A stretch of DNA of 64,000 nucleotides from Bemisia tabaci (GCF_918797505.1 NC_092799.1:24800382-24864381), one strand, 5' to 3'. Shown: positions 38,501 to 53,500, counted from the first letter of the stretch. Notes: a model not told the origin generated them from the sequence alone. A program made the numbers and translations.

Positions 38501-41500
38501 AATAAGACCAAGAACAGTTATCTACATACATTGATTTTCAAGTTACAGCTTCAGTCTACGTACTTTTTGAACAGCCTTTGTGAATGGCCTGTTTCGACGT
38601 TAGTAACAGTTATGTTAGCGCTAGTGTTGAGTTTAATAATGTTCACTATATTGATCAAAATAAGTGAGAAATACAAGGAGGCAAACACACACTGCATGTC
38701 TGGACCCCATCAAAATTAGTTTTGACTGGAAGTGCCTTTATCTCATCTAATGCTGCAATGAATCTAATTTTTCCAGAAAAATCATCAGCGATCACATAGA
38801 TGAGTCCGATTACGCTTGTGTTTTGAAATACTTATCACCCAAAGTTCTTCTAGTCTTAGATCTTGTCAAAGATAGTGACAAAAACTCAACTTTAATTTTT
38901 GTGGAAAGAAGGTTTACAGCGAAAGTGCTGTATTCACTTATCAAGGTGAGTTCTTAGAATTATTTTTTTGATAAAGTAAGTCTATAAATAGGTTTCATTT
39001 GGCAAATCTTATCGTCAGAAAAAAAAGTCTTGGAAAAACTTGGCGCTGGCAAAAGGTTCATAAGCAGGGAAAAGTATTCTGTTTTTCAAACTAAAGTCAT
39101 TTGACTACAAGTTAGTTGTGAGCTTAAGCTTGCAATACATTTTTTTCAGGGTGCTAATTTTCAGCTGTAATTCTAAATTAAGTTTTATAATTTCTCCCCT
39201 CTTTTTTTTCTTTTTGAATGCCCTATTAGAGGTTTTGTCAGTTATATTCTTAACCTCATCGTGAAATATCTGCTGGGCCCTAGTTTGTGGATATACCAAG
39301 GACCCTTACCAAAGGATCGGAAGAGTTGATTTTAGAAATTTCTATTGTGATCTGTGTGTTCTTCATCAAATTTGCTAAAGAGACATTTTATTTAGTCCTT
39401 AAATTCTTCCCCTCAAGTGAAAAATTAATGTAAATGACAAAATTTAATCCCCTCTACTGGTTTAAACTGTCTTACCATTTTTATGCATATCCTTTTTTTT
39501 CATTTCTCACAGGACTTTATTGTTGAATCTAATTCTAACCTCTTCAAGAATGTTAGAATTGATTTTGTCATCGGAAACACAAACCCTAATATACTAGCAA
39601 CCAATGATGAGGCTGTTTTTGCCCGTAAAATTAATTCAGATATCATAGATAAGTAAGTTTACCAAAATCTGATTTTCAATTATTTTATCATAAACTTTAA
39701 TTCATTTTTTCCCTCTTTGATCAGTGTGGAATCTTGGAGATGCACCACCAAATCTTTGCACAAAGCTGATTCCACTACATCCGATTAGTGATCAACATTT
39801 TTACTTTCACTAAGTTGATCAGTACTTAATATATCGTCAGTACCATCCATCACTATGATGGCTCAATTTGAAGTGTACCAAAACTGGAAAAATTATTTTT
39901 CAAGAACTGTGTATTTCTCAAATGAAAAGTGTGCCACTGTACTCTCAGATTTAATACACACTGTCTCATGTGACCCAGGAGTCTCGAAAAATAGTTACTA
40001 AAAAAAGTGGTTACGAGTAAACTATTGTTCTGCCATTTGTCCCAAGTTCGACTGAACTATACTTTAGACTTGTTATTAAAGTGATCCATGCTCATTTAGT
40101 CCACGTAGGATGGAAGGCAATCGTAACCCCTAACTTTTGATAGGGGGGTCGGATCGACTTCCGGTTTGCACCAAAAATTTTCCTTTTTATGTTCTTTCTA
40201 ACAATGTGTCATGATGGAGTTGCCATTTAAAATTTTTGAGTCCCCCCCCCCGCCCCTCCCCCTGGGAGGGGGGGGAGGGTTAAAAACTGGAAAGTACCTC
40301 AAAAAGTTTCTCCCTCGATGTGAGGAAGAAGGCCACAAACTGCAAGTCGATATCGTAATTAGAACTGAAGTTATGGCCAGTGGTGCGTAACTTTTGAATA
40401 ACCCTGCATAAATACTATTTAGTAAATCCAAAAATCAGTATTTTCGGGAAAAATTTGGTTTTTTTGGCCTTGATCTCCTGGAGGTGAGTGAGGACCTAGC
40501 GCCATCCTGTTGCTTACAGTATTCAAGCTACTCATTGGTGTTCTTCTAGTCTATCTAATTAATTATTTCTTCTGATTATTTTGCAGATTTTACCAAAAAA
40601 AGTTAAATGTCTTAATAGCCACCGACGTTCTAGAGGAAGGAACGGACATCCCACTCTGCAATGCTGTCATGAAATATGACATCCCTGTCACATTTCGTAG
40701 TTATGTACAATCAAAAGGCAGGGCTAGGTCGAAGGAAAGCAATTTTTATATTCTTGTCCCGAAATGGGACCAAGAAAGATTCTGTATCCGCTACCGCGTT
40801 TTTCAAAACATAGAGAAAAAATTAAAAGAGGTATAGCTTTTAAAATATTTAGTCATCAGAAGTTCACTCTTGAAATTCACATTAAATGCTCCTTACACTG
40901 TTAAATATTTATAGTTTTAATCTGTTCATTTATCCTAATTTCAAGATCTTAAATGCTATTTATTTTTAACTACCCCAGATACAAAAGGTTCAAGATTTTA
41001 ATTGACAGTGAAACTACCAGACTACCAGAATCTCGGTTTGCTACTCTGAAGGCTTCCTGTCATACTGTATTTTTAATATGGAAAATACTCAACGTCAGTT
41101 CTTGAAAACTTCCCTGATTTTTCTTTTTTGTGCAAAGAAAACTCTATGGATTCTTCAAGGAATGATATTGATTTGCTATTCTTCCAAGAAATAAAATGGG
41201 AGAGATTTGTAAACACCGTAAACAAGATACATGGTGTGGTAGTTTCTCATCCGTTATATTTAATTTTATCAATGAGTTTTGCGATTGGTTAATTTTAATT
41301 CATTTGAATTAAAATTCTAATTTATTTTGTTTTAAATCTATGCTCAATTTCCAATTTTTAAGTTTTAATTTTTCAAGATAAAAATGTTTCCCATTAATTT
41401 TTTGACTCAAATGAATATGGGGTATGAATTATTTCTTGAATCCAAAGTTACTGTTTTTTAATTTCTTCCTGCTATAGTTGAATTTTAATTTTAATTTTGA

Positions 41501-44500
41501 AGTCGAGGGGGGAGGGACTAGGGCTGTTCAATTGGTTGTCGGTAAGCTACCAAAACAGTTCCATTAAGAAAAAGTTACAATAAGAGTACTCTTACCGATA
41601 ACGATCTGAGTTTTCGGAGCTGACAAAAATAAGCTGTTGCCATTTGTACATCTATTTTACCAACACACAGGGCAACAATGCATTAAGTGCAAGCTCTCAA
41701 AACTCCGATGAGGCCGGCTGTTAATGATATCATCTCCACTGTTGGTACTGCCACCAGTTTTCGGTAAGAGACAATACCGATAGCGTTCCGGCAAGAATTC
41801 GTTTGAACACCCCTAGGGGGGACGCCTAAAATTTTCTAACTGTATCTGATTTTATTTGCATGAAATCGAATTTAACTGCTTGTGACCTTTTCTTTAGGAA
41901 AATTTTGAGAAATTTCCTACACAGCATGCCCAGCACATTGTGATTCTTTGCTAAAACTGTGGTCATTTAGTTTTGGCGTGTAGCCAGGACACCTCAATTT
42001 TTTAATTTCAAACTTTGCCAAAAACAGAAAGTTGCAGAAAAAATACTCAGCAGCTAAAAGAAATTGCACAGGACATTTCTTCACTTCGTTTTAAGATAAT
42101 TTTTTACATTCTTTTTCAGATACTCATTAGAGACCGAGTAAAGCCCTCTGAGGAAGAAATTGATGAGGACTTGTATCAAGACAGAGAATTACCACCATTT
42201 TGTCCCCTTGGCCCGGGTGGACCCAGAGTTACCATGGTAGCTGCTCCGTCCCTTGTTAACAGGTATCCTTCATCTGTTCATTTTTGTGTGCATTTTTTTT
42301 TAACAGCCTCAGCTCAATTAAATTATCGTCAGCTTCCTGCCAAAGTATCACAAGTGCCATTTTTGCTTTGGCACTATGTTTTTATACTTCTGAAACTTAT
42401 GCAATTTTATACAGAAAAAGTAATCCACAAAATCACTCAAAAATTTTACCTAATACCTTTTTGGTCTTTAAAATTAATCTCTAAAATTTTCCTAAAAGTA
42501 TGTCTAAACTATTTAGAGAATTACTTAAAAAAATTGAAATTTTCAGCGTCTTAGTACTCAAGCATATATTACGCTTGTGATACATTGACTGGAAAGTGAC
42601 GTTTTATAATCAGTGGCAAAGTGTGAATGATCGATTATCGATATTTCCCCATTTGAAGCTTTGGTAAAGAATCGTCCATTAAGGTGTTCGTTGCGAACAC
42701 CCTGTTTATCGATCGTTTTAAATGGCAGACCAACCCAACCGCAAAGCACGCTACGCCACTGTCTATAATATGGTCATTTGAGAAGCAATGTTCTCTTTTC
42801 GTTATTTTCCAAATTAAACTAGGTAAATCAAGTCAGTGAAAATATACACGTTATTCATACTCTCAGCTTCAAAACGTGCCTAAGATTTTAAAATTTGATG
42901 AAGGGTCTTAGTACAAAACATAATTTTATCGAAACCTCCTCCTGAAACTGGTGGATTGGACAGAAGTTTCCCAACTGTTTCCTCCAAATATAAAGGAGTG
43001 GGAAGCCCAAAAGTCCGTTTTGATCCTCATATTTTTAGCCACAATTTGAAACATGGTTTCATCTTTCCTATCATTTAAATAAGTTGGATTTTTCAGAATA
43101 TGTTTACCTCTTGATTTGATGTCAGATTAAATTCTCTGCTTGAGTTATCCTCTTCATTAATACCACTGAGATCATAACTTTCCAACGTTTAACCAGAAAT
43201 AAATTATTGAGTTGAATTGTCAAGGTTTCCCAAGAAATTTAGTATGATCAAGGTGAGAAAATATCTTTCAGAGAGCTATGATTCTTTTGAATCATATATA
43301 TATATCATATAAAAATATCATATCATGAGGAAACAGTTGGGAAACTTCATATAAAAATTGTTTATTTGGTCCTTACAGGTATGTTCAAAGTTTACCACAC
43401 GACAAGTTTAGCACGATACTTCCTTTGTACTTTGTCAAACATGAAGTTGAAACAGATGAATACACCGTGAAAATTCAACTGCCATCCAACAGTCCAATTA
43501 AAACACTCATTCAGGTAATTATTTATTATTATATTACTAGTGGGCTTGACCGCTTCCCGGTTTTAACCTCCTGAAGCTTTTCTTGCCTCAGGCATTATGT
43601 GTTACGCGTCACTCTTATGATTTTATATTATAGAGGATGAAACCATTCAATTTCTCTCAACTATTTTTATTAACTGTTTGAAGGATCAAATGCATACCCC
43701 TTCCATTACCATGAACGCAACATCTGCGTTCAGTGAAATCATATCCTTCTCATAGCATTTCTACCATTCCTCAGCAACCTTCATTCAGGAGTATTCACAT
43801 TTCTAGCCCTGTGTGCCGTGAAGAATCTAAACTACAACTTTAGACACTTCCAGACAGACTGCATTTTTATCTATTTGTATGACAAACCAATTTCCGTTGT
43901 GTGGTATGCGCATGTAAAATTTACCTTGGTAATGAGAAGGTTTAATGAATTATTTTAACAATCTTTGAAACAAAGCTCCTAGAAATCGTGTTTGGAGAGA
44001 GGGGCAATTTTTCGCTAGCATGTTGAGAATCACCTTTTTTCACCTCCACCAACAATCATCATAATACAGGGTTGCCACAGTCAGGGAATACCGGGAAAAC
44101 TGGGATATGTCAGAGAATGGGTCAGTTACGCTGGTCTCAGAATCAGGCTTTGATGCTTGATTCTTGTCAATCAGCTGAAAATATCAAGATCTGTCCAAAC
44201 AGCAACTTCCTATGTTCAATATTAACCGTGATATCGCGCTTTACAAGATGGACCACTAGACAAGGAACGAATTTCAGCATTCTAATACATGTTTCGAAAC
44301 TAAAATTTCACGCAGAACACGATGCGCACAACGAAAATTACCGAAATCAACTCCTTACGAAGATATTTAATGATTCTTGATGCGTGAATTCAAACCACCC
44401 GCTCATGAAAACTCAATGCTCTACGTGATTCACATCGTGCGCTAAACGTTATCATGACAGTCTCTGCGATATAAAAATCTGGCAACCTCAATCTTGACGC

Positions 44501-47500
44501 TTTGACTCAGCTATAGCAAATTGCTGATAGTTTGAACAACACATGGTGGGAAATGAACATTGCTCGATTGAGAAGCTTGCTGAAACTGTTGTAGTGCGCG
44601 ATTTGACTCACGTAGAGCTTTGAGTTTCTTGTGAGCGGGCAGTTCAAATTCCTCGTAACCAATGTGAAATAAAAACGTTAATATCTTCGTTGGGAGTCGG
44701 TTTCAGTAATTTTCGTTGTGTGAATCGTGTTCTACGTGAAGTTCTGGTTAAGAAACATGTATCAGATTGCTTAAATTCGTACCTTGTCTAGTGGTCCATT
44801 CAGTTTACATCCACCGCAGTGGTGACACCCTTGGTTTCTTCCACCTTGCTTTCATCAGTCAGGGGAGACACACACTTGCACTGGTTACTCAATGTGAAAC
44901 TCGGATGAAAGGAAGGTGGAAGAAACCAAGGGTGTCACCACCGCGGTGGATGATGTGATGTCATTAACCAAATTTTTCAAAGTGCGACATCTCAGTTCAT
45001 ATTGAACGTAGAAAGTTGCTGTTTGGATAGATCTTAATATTTTCAGCTGATTAACAAGAATCAAGCGTCAAAGCCTGATTCTGAGACCAGCACAACTGAC
45101 CCATTTTGAAAAGTCAGGAAAAATCTGAAAATGTCAGGGAAAATGACCGAAATGTTAGGGAAAAATTGTCAACTCACCCATATTTGCTTTCTAGAATGGA
45201 TTTGATGTCTCAAATAACAGATTTTGCGTGAAAACTTTTTCAAAGTATTTCTATTTAACTATTTGGCATATCTTCAATTATCAGGGAAATTTACTAAAAT
45301 GTGTCAGGGAAATCAGTGAATTGTCAGGGAATTTTATTTGCTAAATTCTGTGGCAACCCTGAATTGATAAGAGAGGCTAAAGGATTCAGTGCCAAATCAA
45401 TATCTTCATTTTTCTATACTTAGCCCTTTACAACTGCTTGAGCATGTTGAGCTTTTTAAGTAGTATTTTCTTTGTGCCAATAATGATAGTAATAGGGCTA
45501 ATAAGAATATTTTTTGTGAAACGGGAATGTGCTAATTCGGTGAGTAACAGGATCTGATACAACTCACTTTTGTTAGCTGTCACTACTGGATGTAAAAAAT
45601 CAACATTTACCTAGATTGAGCTTATTTTTCTTTGCAAATTTTTGATTTTCAACCATTGAAACACTTTTGCGTGTGTATTGATCACTCCCTCTGCTACACT
45701 CTTGATCCAACCATGATTATTCTGACTGGTTCGTTTTTTGTTTTTTTTTTGTGCAGGGCCAACCAATGAAATGTTCCAAGTCAGCTAAGCAAGCAGCTGC
45801 ATTGGAAGCTTGCAAAGTTCTCTATGAAGCAAAAGAATTGAACCAAAATCTTCTGCCAAGAGGCTCTAGCTCAATTTACCTTGAAGATCCAAAATGGTTT
45901 CCTCATTGGAAAGATGAAAAATTTGAAAAAGGCGACCCTGAGCCTGGAACAACAAAAAAAATTAGGATGCACGAGAAAAAGGTAAATGACTGTTAAACCG
46001 CTTGGTTGTTGGTCATCAATTTACAAGATCGGGGGTGCGTTGCCCTCTGCCACTCGAGATGTTCACTCTAGACAATCCCAAGAACAAAGAGAGGACAGAG
46101 CTGAGGTGATAGGAGGGAGAAGGGCATTTAAATGAAGAAAGAATTTAATGGGCGAAAGACCTGTGAGTATATGTCTTAGTGGGCAAATGCCCTGCAGGCT
46201 AGTTTTTGCAGGCAAGTGTCCTTAAACCGTCTCAATTTAAGTACTTAGAGTCTCCTTATTGTAGAATCACTGAATTTGAGACTTGAGAAAATGTGTGTGT
46301 AAGCACTTGACATGATGTTTAACTGAAATCACCATTCCCCTGAAACAGGGTTTTAGCCAGGTTTCCGCTTTTTTCCCACCTACAATCTCAGCTGTGATTT
46401 GAAAAAAAGGGCCACGCAGCATCGGGAAAAAAGTTATTTTACATCCAAAATGTTAAATCAACTTCATTTTTTACCCCGTGAGTATAGCAGGTAAATCCCT
46501 TTTAATCAGGGAATATATCTGCAAGTATTTTTGTTATTATTATTTGGTGTTGATAATATCTTTCAAGGTGCTGCATTATAAATCTTCTGAAGATCATTAA
46601 TTGCCTAGCATTGAATGGTGCTTTTAAACTATTAGGCTATTGTAGCCCTGTCTATGGAAACTTCAGAATCACCAAAAACCTAGTTCTCAGCTATTTTTTG
46701 TCTGCAATTATTTATTTAATGTTTTACATTTTCTGGTTTTTCATCCTCTCGCTTTAAATTAGAATTTTGAATTTAAACTGTGTTACATTTCTTTGGGACC
46801 ATACAGCCTTAATTGTTATGAAATTTTTCATATCTAACCACGAACTTAAATAAAAAATCACAAAATAATTTTTTTAGTTTCTCTGTCCTTTAAAAGTGTA
46901 ACTTTTAACAAAATTCGATCGCTACTTCCATTTAAATTATAAATTAAAATGGAGAAAATTTAGTTGTTGCTGATCCAGACAGATCCCTTTCTGCTTGATT
47001 CAACCCACCTACACACTTTTACTATTATTTTTTCCATTGGGAGAAGTTAATTTCTTCTCTAAGGTCGACTTTTTGCTGTATGGTACACATTATTTCATTA
47101 GATTGAAACAATTGATTTTTATAATTGCACACAAGAGCTGCGTTGCTAAACTCTCTGGAGAGCTCTCCTGAGGACTGGGAGCGGAGAGTCTCGGAGAATT
47201 ACCTGGAGGGTTGACGTCATCTCTCCAGTCTCTCCGCGTTTTTGGGTCCGCCATGGTCCGCCGGATTCTGTTTTGTTTACACTTCAATTTTAGGTTAAGT
47301 TTCTTTATTCATTTCGTTTTCGTTATTGTCGTCTTGTCGTCTTTCATTTGTAGAGGCAATGCCTAAAGAGTAATGGAGAAATTGCAGATGGTTTGTACGT
47401 GCAATAATTTAAGGGAATGAATTAAATCATAACTTAGGAGCATTCATTTCATTCGTTCAAAATCTTCTAGTGGAAGCTCCGTAGTTATTCTTGTCCCAAA

Positions 47501-50500
47501 ATTAAAAATGAAATCCACAAACATTTTCATCTTTAAATATTTGAAAATTCTAAAACTCACTGCATTAGCAGAAAAAAGGGCGCGAGAATGCTAAACGCCT
47601 ATATTCTGACGTCAGTCTACGTATTGGTCTCCAGCTCTCTGACCTCGAGAGGTCGGAGAGCCGGAGAGCAGTTTGGAGACTGACGTAGCATAACGTAGCA
47701 AGTCTCCGGGTAATTCCTCCGGAGTCAGAACAACGGTTGTTTACGTCTCAGGTAACTAAGAGAGCTTTCCGGAGACTTTAGCAACTCAGCTAAGGAGTGT
47801 TATTCAAACCTAGCAGTTTCTGTTTGTAACAATTTAGTCTTTTTGTCTTCTGAAATATCAATTTATAATCAAATCAACCGAAACTTTATCTTCTACTTTT
47901 TTTTATTTTTTATCATAAACTCTTAGATTGTCAATACACACCAAAAAAGTATATTTTCCCTTATGATTATCTTTTAAGCCCCATAAAATTATTCTTTACG
48001 TCATCTTCACTTAGTTGAATTATTACCAAACTGGAAATAAATTTTTACTTTCCCTCAGTAAAGTGAAACAGCAATGTGTTTGTCTCTCATTTTTATATGT
48101 TGAACCAATTAATTTCTAGTTTAAACTGCTTGTGAAGTCAATTCGTCTCCTTCTTGTGAGGTTCACAAAAAAAGTTCACTTTTTTGTGAATTATAGTACA
48201 GTACTCTCTTGCTATAATGACACTCGTTATAACAAAAATCTCTCTACAGCGAAGGAATCGCCCAGTCCCTTGAACTTCTTATGTTAATACATACATATTT
48301 AAGTAGAGAAGAAAGCACTGCAATTGGGAGGGAAAATTATACTTAGAATATATCATTAAAATACTCAAGTTGGGCTAAGGGGAGCATCTCAACACTTGAA
48401 TTTATTCAACAAATTTAATCAAAGATTTCCTCATCAAATTCTGGTGTACCTGTTGGCTTTGTTCTTTTTTTCAATTTTAATTAATAGAAGTAAAAAAATA
48501 TCTACTCCGGAGGATTAATCTTAGTTTTGTACCAGATTGCTTTCTGTCCTGTTAGTTACATGTTACATGTATCTCCATTATCTATTCAGAGATCATGTAA
48601 TTTTGAATGATTCTCTGTTTTATTCCTATCAGTTTTTTGTATTCCATTGATTAGTTTTTTTATTTTTTCATTTTTCATGTCATATGTACTTAATGCTCAT
48701 TAAATGAAAATTGATGGGAATTTTCTATTGAGTCTGTTTTTTCAACTGACTCATTTGACGCTCTTTCTCCAGAGTTTCATATCCTTGCACTAAAGGTTGA
48801 AAAACTTGGTGAAACTTTGTGTAAATTTAAAGAAATGATTTTAAGCCTATTTAGAGGGGAAATTTATGGATATATTTTCAAGCTAATATCAAGAAATTAC
48901 CGATCCTAAAATACTGATCTGTTTGGCATTTTTCGAAACAGAGAAACACTCTGGAATGTATCAGAAACAGCCTTAAACTCTTACGAATGATCCAAGATTT
49001 TGAAATTTTACTTTACCATCATCTCCATCCATTTGACTTTAATCCCTCCATGATATGAAGTGAAATCCCACAATCAACCTTGTATCTCTTTAAAAATTAT
49101 TCTGAAGGTTCAAATGGATAGAAAAGAAACTTGTTTCTCCTTTTGAAACTCCTGGATGGTTGATACCATCTTGACAATTCTCTTCATTCAACTCATGCAT
49201 CCAACCGAAAGTTGCATCAACCGTTTAAAAAAGTCTATACCATTTCTTACAATTTTCCATTAAAGCGTCCATCAGAATACATGTTTGAGATTTGAAGTCA
49301 CTCTTCAAGCAACATGGTTCAAAGATTCAGTTAAAGAAATGTAACTACTGCGGTTATTGGAAATTTATTCACCTTATATACATTTTATTTTCAGAGGGCG
49401 CTCCAAAGGGAATTGTATGCTCTCTCTGCTCTTATAACAAAAAGATTTCTTTCGACTCACGGTCCTTTTGAACAGACTGTCGGTAATTTTGCCAACATCT
49501 TAGTTCAGTATAAAACTGAAGCTTGAATCATAGTCAGGGAAATCTCATCCAAGCATGACTTTCCCTCAAAGAAAAATGCATGTCTCCTTGAGAAAATATC
49601 GTGCTTGGAAACGCCTTTTCTCCTCTGCAATGAAAATCTCAGTTTTATGGGCAGTTTTAATGCTCCTTGGAAAAATCACGAATTATCTTTCCTGTTTTGT
49701 CAAGAGTGTTTAAATTAAAACTCTCAACCGACTTATCAATCTTTCATTGATTTTAGGAATGCCTCAATCCCCCACTTTTTTAATTTTTTGTTCTGCTTTT
49801 CTGGAACAAAAAAAGTATATTCTAAACCGCAACGTGAAGAAAAGCAAACGAGAATTGTTTGGCCAAAGAATGAAAGATATGATAACACTCCAGTTTTTAG
49901 GTATATTGGCAAATTTAAGCTCAAAGCATAAGCAAAATTTCAGCGATTTGTAAAGTTGATTCTCATCAGGATTCTCTATAAATTTTTTTTTAGTATTCGA
50001 CCACCCTTGAAGACTGCCAGCCTGACATTGGTTCGTCAGTATTTTTGCACGTGTTCGATATTAAGCCCAAATTTGAGCTGTCCATAGAGGAGAGTAAGCA
50101 GCGAAGGATGTATTATTTCTCCCTCCTGAAAAAAAAGAACACATTTGGCATTCTGACCAACAAGCCCATTCCTCAGGTACTTATGCACCAACTTCCCTTG
50201 TAATATTTTTTTGAATATTGTTGGATCAGTAATGCAATGAAATCTCTTTTGTAAAGTTTTTAGCAATCAATTTTCTTTTTTCAGAAGATGAAATACAAGA
50301 AAAACACTTTTTAAGGAATTATTAATCAGAATAGAGTATTTTTTAATATCACCTACCTTTTTTAAAAATGTGGTGAGATTTTTTTCCTAGTCGCTATGAA
50401 CATGGAACTTTGAAAAATGCCCTTTTAGCCGATTTTATTCTCAATCACACAACCTTTCTCATTTTCGTGAAAAAAATATTTGATAGGAAATCCCTTTTAT

Positions 50501-53500
50501 CCAACTCTCCCCTTAACTTTGTTCATTCCCCTTGTGTTTGAATAAAGATCATTATCTCATTCAATACATACCTTATGTGAAGTTGGAATTTACTTTACAA
50601 GATTTTTCAGGCTCCCTTCCCTCTCTACTTAAGTATTACGCCCCTTATTTTATTTAAATTCTGTGAATTTTTTTCATTTCCCGAACGTTTTCCTTTTAGA
50701 AATCTATCCTTATCTATCATTTTATCCTTGCACTGGTATGACACCTTGTGTCAAAATTTACACCATAATACTTTCCGTCAATCATGGTCTCTGAAAGAAC
50801 CTTGTTTTTACTTTATAGATCTGTGATTTTCCATTGTTTATGAAATTTGGTGAATTGGAGGTCAAAATGCGAATGAATATTCCCATAGAAGCACTTAACA
50901 AATCCCAGTTGAAACGGCTTCATAAATTTCACTGCCTATTGTTTATGCAAGTGTTAGATGTTGTGAAATCTTTTATGGTGTCTAATGCTACCGAAAGGGC
51001 CTCCGTTAATAGTTCTTACATGGTTTGTCCTGTCTATCCAAGTAAGTATTATCCTTAGTTTTTATTGGATTTGGTTGAAGGCTGCAAATGAAAAACATAA
51101 GCACTCCAAGATGGTGGGGGAAAGGGCCATACATTTTCGTTCACTGCCATTTTATAGAAATTCTTCATTTTATTGCTGGAAAAAATATTAAGAGATTTCC
51201 TCTCATCAGCTATACTAGAAAAAATAGTTTCTGATCACTTCATTGGAGTACAATACACAATTTTTGAACTCCGAACGTCAACTCTAAATGCAGACAGAGA
51301 TCTCTGCAAATATTATTAAGGGAGTCTGCAAGCAGATCGGTCATCTAAGAAGAAAATGAAGCTAACCATGAAAAAATATAGGGTTTTTCCTCTAAACCAT
51401 CGCAATTACGTCATACTTTGTGATGACATACCAGTAGAGTTTTGATTAAAGGGCTGAATAATGTGTGCAACTATCATTTACTCAATTCTGCTGGTCAGTG
51501 ATCGCAGCCTAGAAGTAGAATAAGGAGATTTGGAATCAGACTGTAGTTTATACTCAATTCCAATGTGCTGATGTTCCCTCTCCCCGACTATTACATATAG
51601 AGTATTCTCCTGTTCTGAGTAAGATAGTTGTAAGTGAATCACCTCTCATGCCGATTTTTCTAAGCATAAAAACTGCAGGATGCATTTCAGCATTACCTCA
51701 AAGATGTAAAATAAAGAATCTCAGAGAAGTGGGGATATCTGCTCAGTTTTTCTAGTGTATAAATGCCTTGCAAGTGAAGAGTCGGAAACATTTTTTTGGA
51801 GTAATGTCCTGTTTGCTCTGGACGGCAGCAAATTAAGAAACAGTGCTATTATAGACATCGAATCAGAGAAACATTTGGAAACGAACTTGCCACATCAGGA
51901 TATTCAAATTTCATTCTTTACTAGATAGAAAGCTCTATCAAACACCATGGCAATAGTGTGAACCAAAATGAGTCAATTGAGCATGGTACACGATACACCC
52001 CAATTCCAACCGAAAATACTCGTTCAGATCAATGCCTTCATTAAAATGGGTCTGTTGCGCTAGTGATCAGATCATTGATCAAGCCTCAACAGCTCAAAAT
52101 ATTAGATTAGCAAAAATAAGTAAGAAATGTCTGAGAGTCAAGTATCTATGTTTGATATCAATAGACATATCCTCCTTCGAAAAACACATCAATTAACTTC
52201 ATCCATCGCATACCATGGTTTCTTCATCTTCATTTTATCAGCAATCCAAGTGGAGCAGCCATTTCAATGGAGATGTTGCATGTGTGAGGAATTTGCGATT
52301 TGACTGTTGATTCTTTTGCAAAAGTTCGCAAGAAACACGATGGTGCCACTGGTTTTCTCTAAAATTAACTCCCAAGCTCAAAAAAAGCTCTCAAGTTGAG
52401 GCCAAAATGAAGGGGACATCCCACGCTATCCTGAGAGTCCACCTCTACGTCAAGACAAACTCTCCATGCAAAGATAGGGAACAAATACATTAGCAGGGTT
52501 GCTGTGTTTTCAGTTTTGGAGTCCCCAGATAAAGTGGCAGCCCTGTCAATGTATTTGCTCCCTATCTTTGCATGGAGAGTTTGTATTGATGTAGAGGTGG
52601 ACTCTCAGGATAGCAAGGGATATCCCCTCCATTTTGGCCTCAACTTGAGAGCTTTTTTTGAGCTTGGGAGTTAATTTTAGAGAAAACCAGAGGCACCATC
52701 GTGTTTCTCGCGAACTTTTGCTTAAGAATCAACAGTCAAATCGCAAATTCCTCACATATGCAACATCTCCATTGCGAGCATCACTAATTAATGGAACCTG
52801 GAACCATTTATCCATTGGATTCATTAATCAATTATGCACAAAGTACATCACTGATTAATGAATCCAATGGATAAATGGCTCCAGGTTCCATTAGTTAGTG
52901 ATGCTCAAGGTTGGAATGGCTGCTCCACTTTGATTGCTGATGAAATGAAGATAAAGAAACCATAAGACACATACCAGTATAATGGAAATGAACCTAATAC
53001 AAATATTGATACTACGAGTATTGTATTGCTGGGTTTACTAAGAGCTGAGAGCCGTTGTCAGAGCAAAAGCAATTAAAAGGGAAAAATGAGTTGAAAATAA
53101 TTACCCAATGAGTTTGCCTTGCACAAGAAACATACTCAACTGATCTCTTGCAGGCAAAATTGCACGAAAAATACGATGTTTTTCCTTTTGTGTTGCTTTC
53201 TCATCTCTGCTGACCTTTCGGAGCCAAAGAAGCTCTCAGTTCTTTGCAAATGTAACAGTATGTAGGTTGGCTGGTTGGTAAATATCATAAGTACATCGTG
53301 TGTAGTACCAAGATTTCTATTTTATTTAATTTTTTTCATTTGATTTTACAACTCAAATCAACCAACATTACCAACTAAGTTTGAAAACCTAGATATGTCC
53401 TACGTCAATTTTTGACTTGAAGCAAGGTATCTTTTGGGTGATGTCTCCCTTGAAATCTGGGTGTTCACATCAATTTCATGGTCTTTTCAGGGTGTCTACA

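Larger units (their letters stand above)
44067..45361. mobile_element. Nested element: hAT-like outer ends around foldback DNA
   Basis: The outer ends CAGGGTTGCCACAG and CTGTGGCAACCCTG are inverses, with CAGGGAA-rich flanks like 9667-9925. Inside, GGGTCAGTT...CTGGTCTCAGAATCAGGC at about 44,120 is inverted near 45,105, enclosing a further palindrome (44,249-44,798) and a MITE (44,808-44,952). Confidence 0.75.
45982..49993. other. Dicer-2 intron 13 (4.0 kb)
   Basis: No coding exon found. Contains the element at 47,135-47,791 and scattered repeats. An open stretch at 49,395-49,525 behind a TTTTCAG was judged not to be an exon. Confidence 0.65.
52208..52968. repeat. Outer inverted repeat enclosing two foldback elements
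   Basis: Left arm 52,208-52,264 (TGGTTTCTTCATCTTCATTT to GTGGAGCAGCCATT) is inverted at 52,917-52,968. Between the arms lie the family D copy (52,266-52,773) and a 131-bp palindrome (52,776-52,906). Confidence 0.75.

Noticed and set aside
40243..40280. C-rich/G-rich palindrome as a regulatory structure
   Set aside because: Homopolymer-rich low-complexity sequence; pairing is trivial for C and G runs.
48195..48260. Second pogo/Tigger-like element (TACAGTACTCTC...GTTATAACAAAA)
   Set aside because: Only one loosely similar end is visible, with no matching right terminus.
49395..49525. Open stretch behind TTTTCAG in Dicer-2 intron 13 that could be an extra exon
   Set aside because: Exon 13 joins exon 14 (49,994) in phase 0 and the junction aligns without a gap to the platform entry of other Dicers. 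Adding this stretch would insert residues without homology and needs a poor donor. It also runs into repeat DNA at 49,490.
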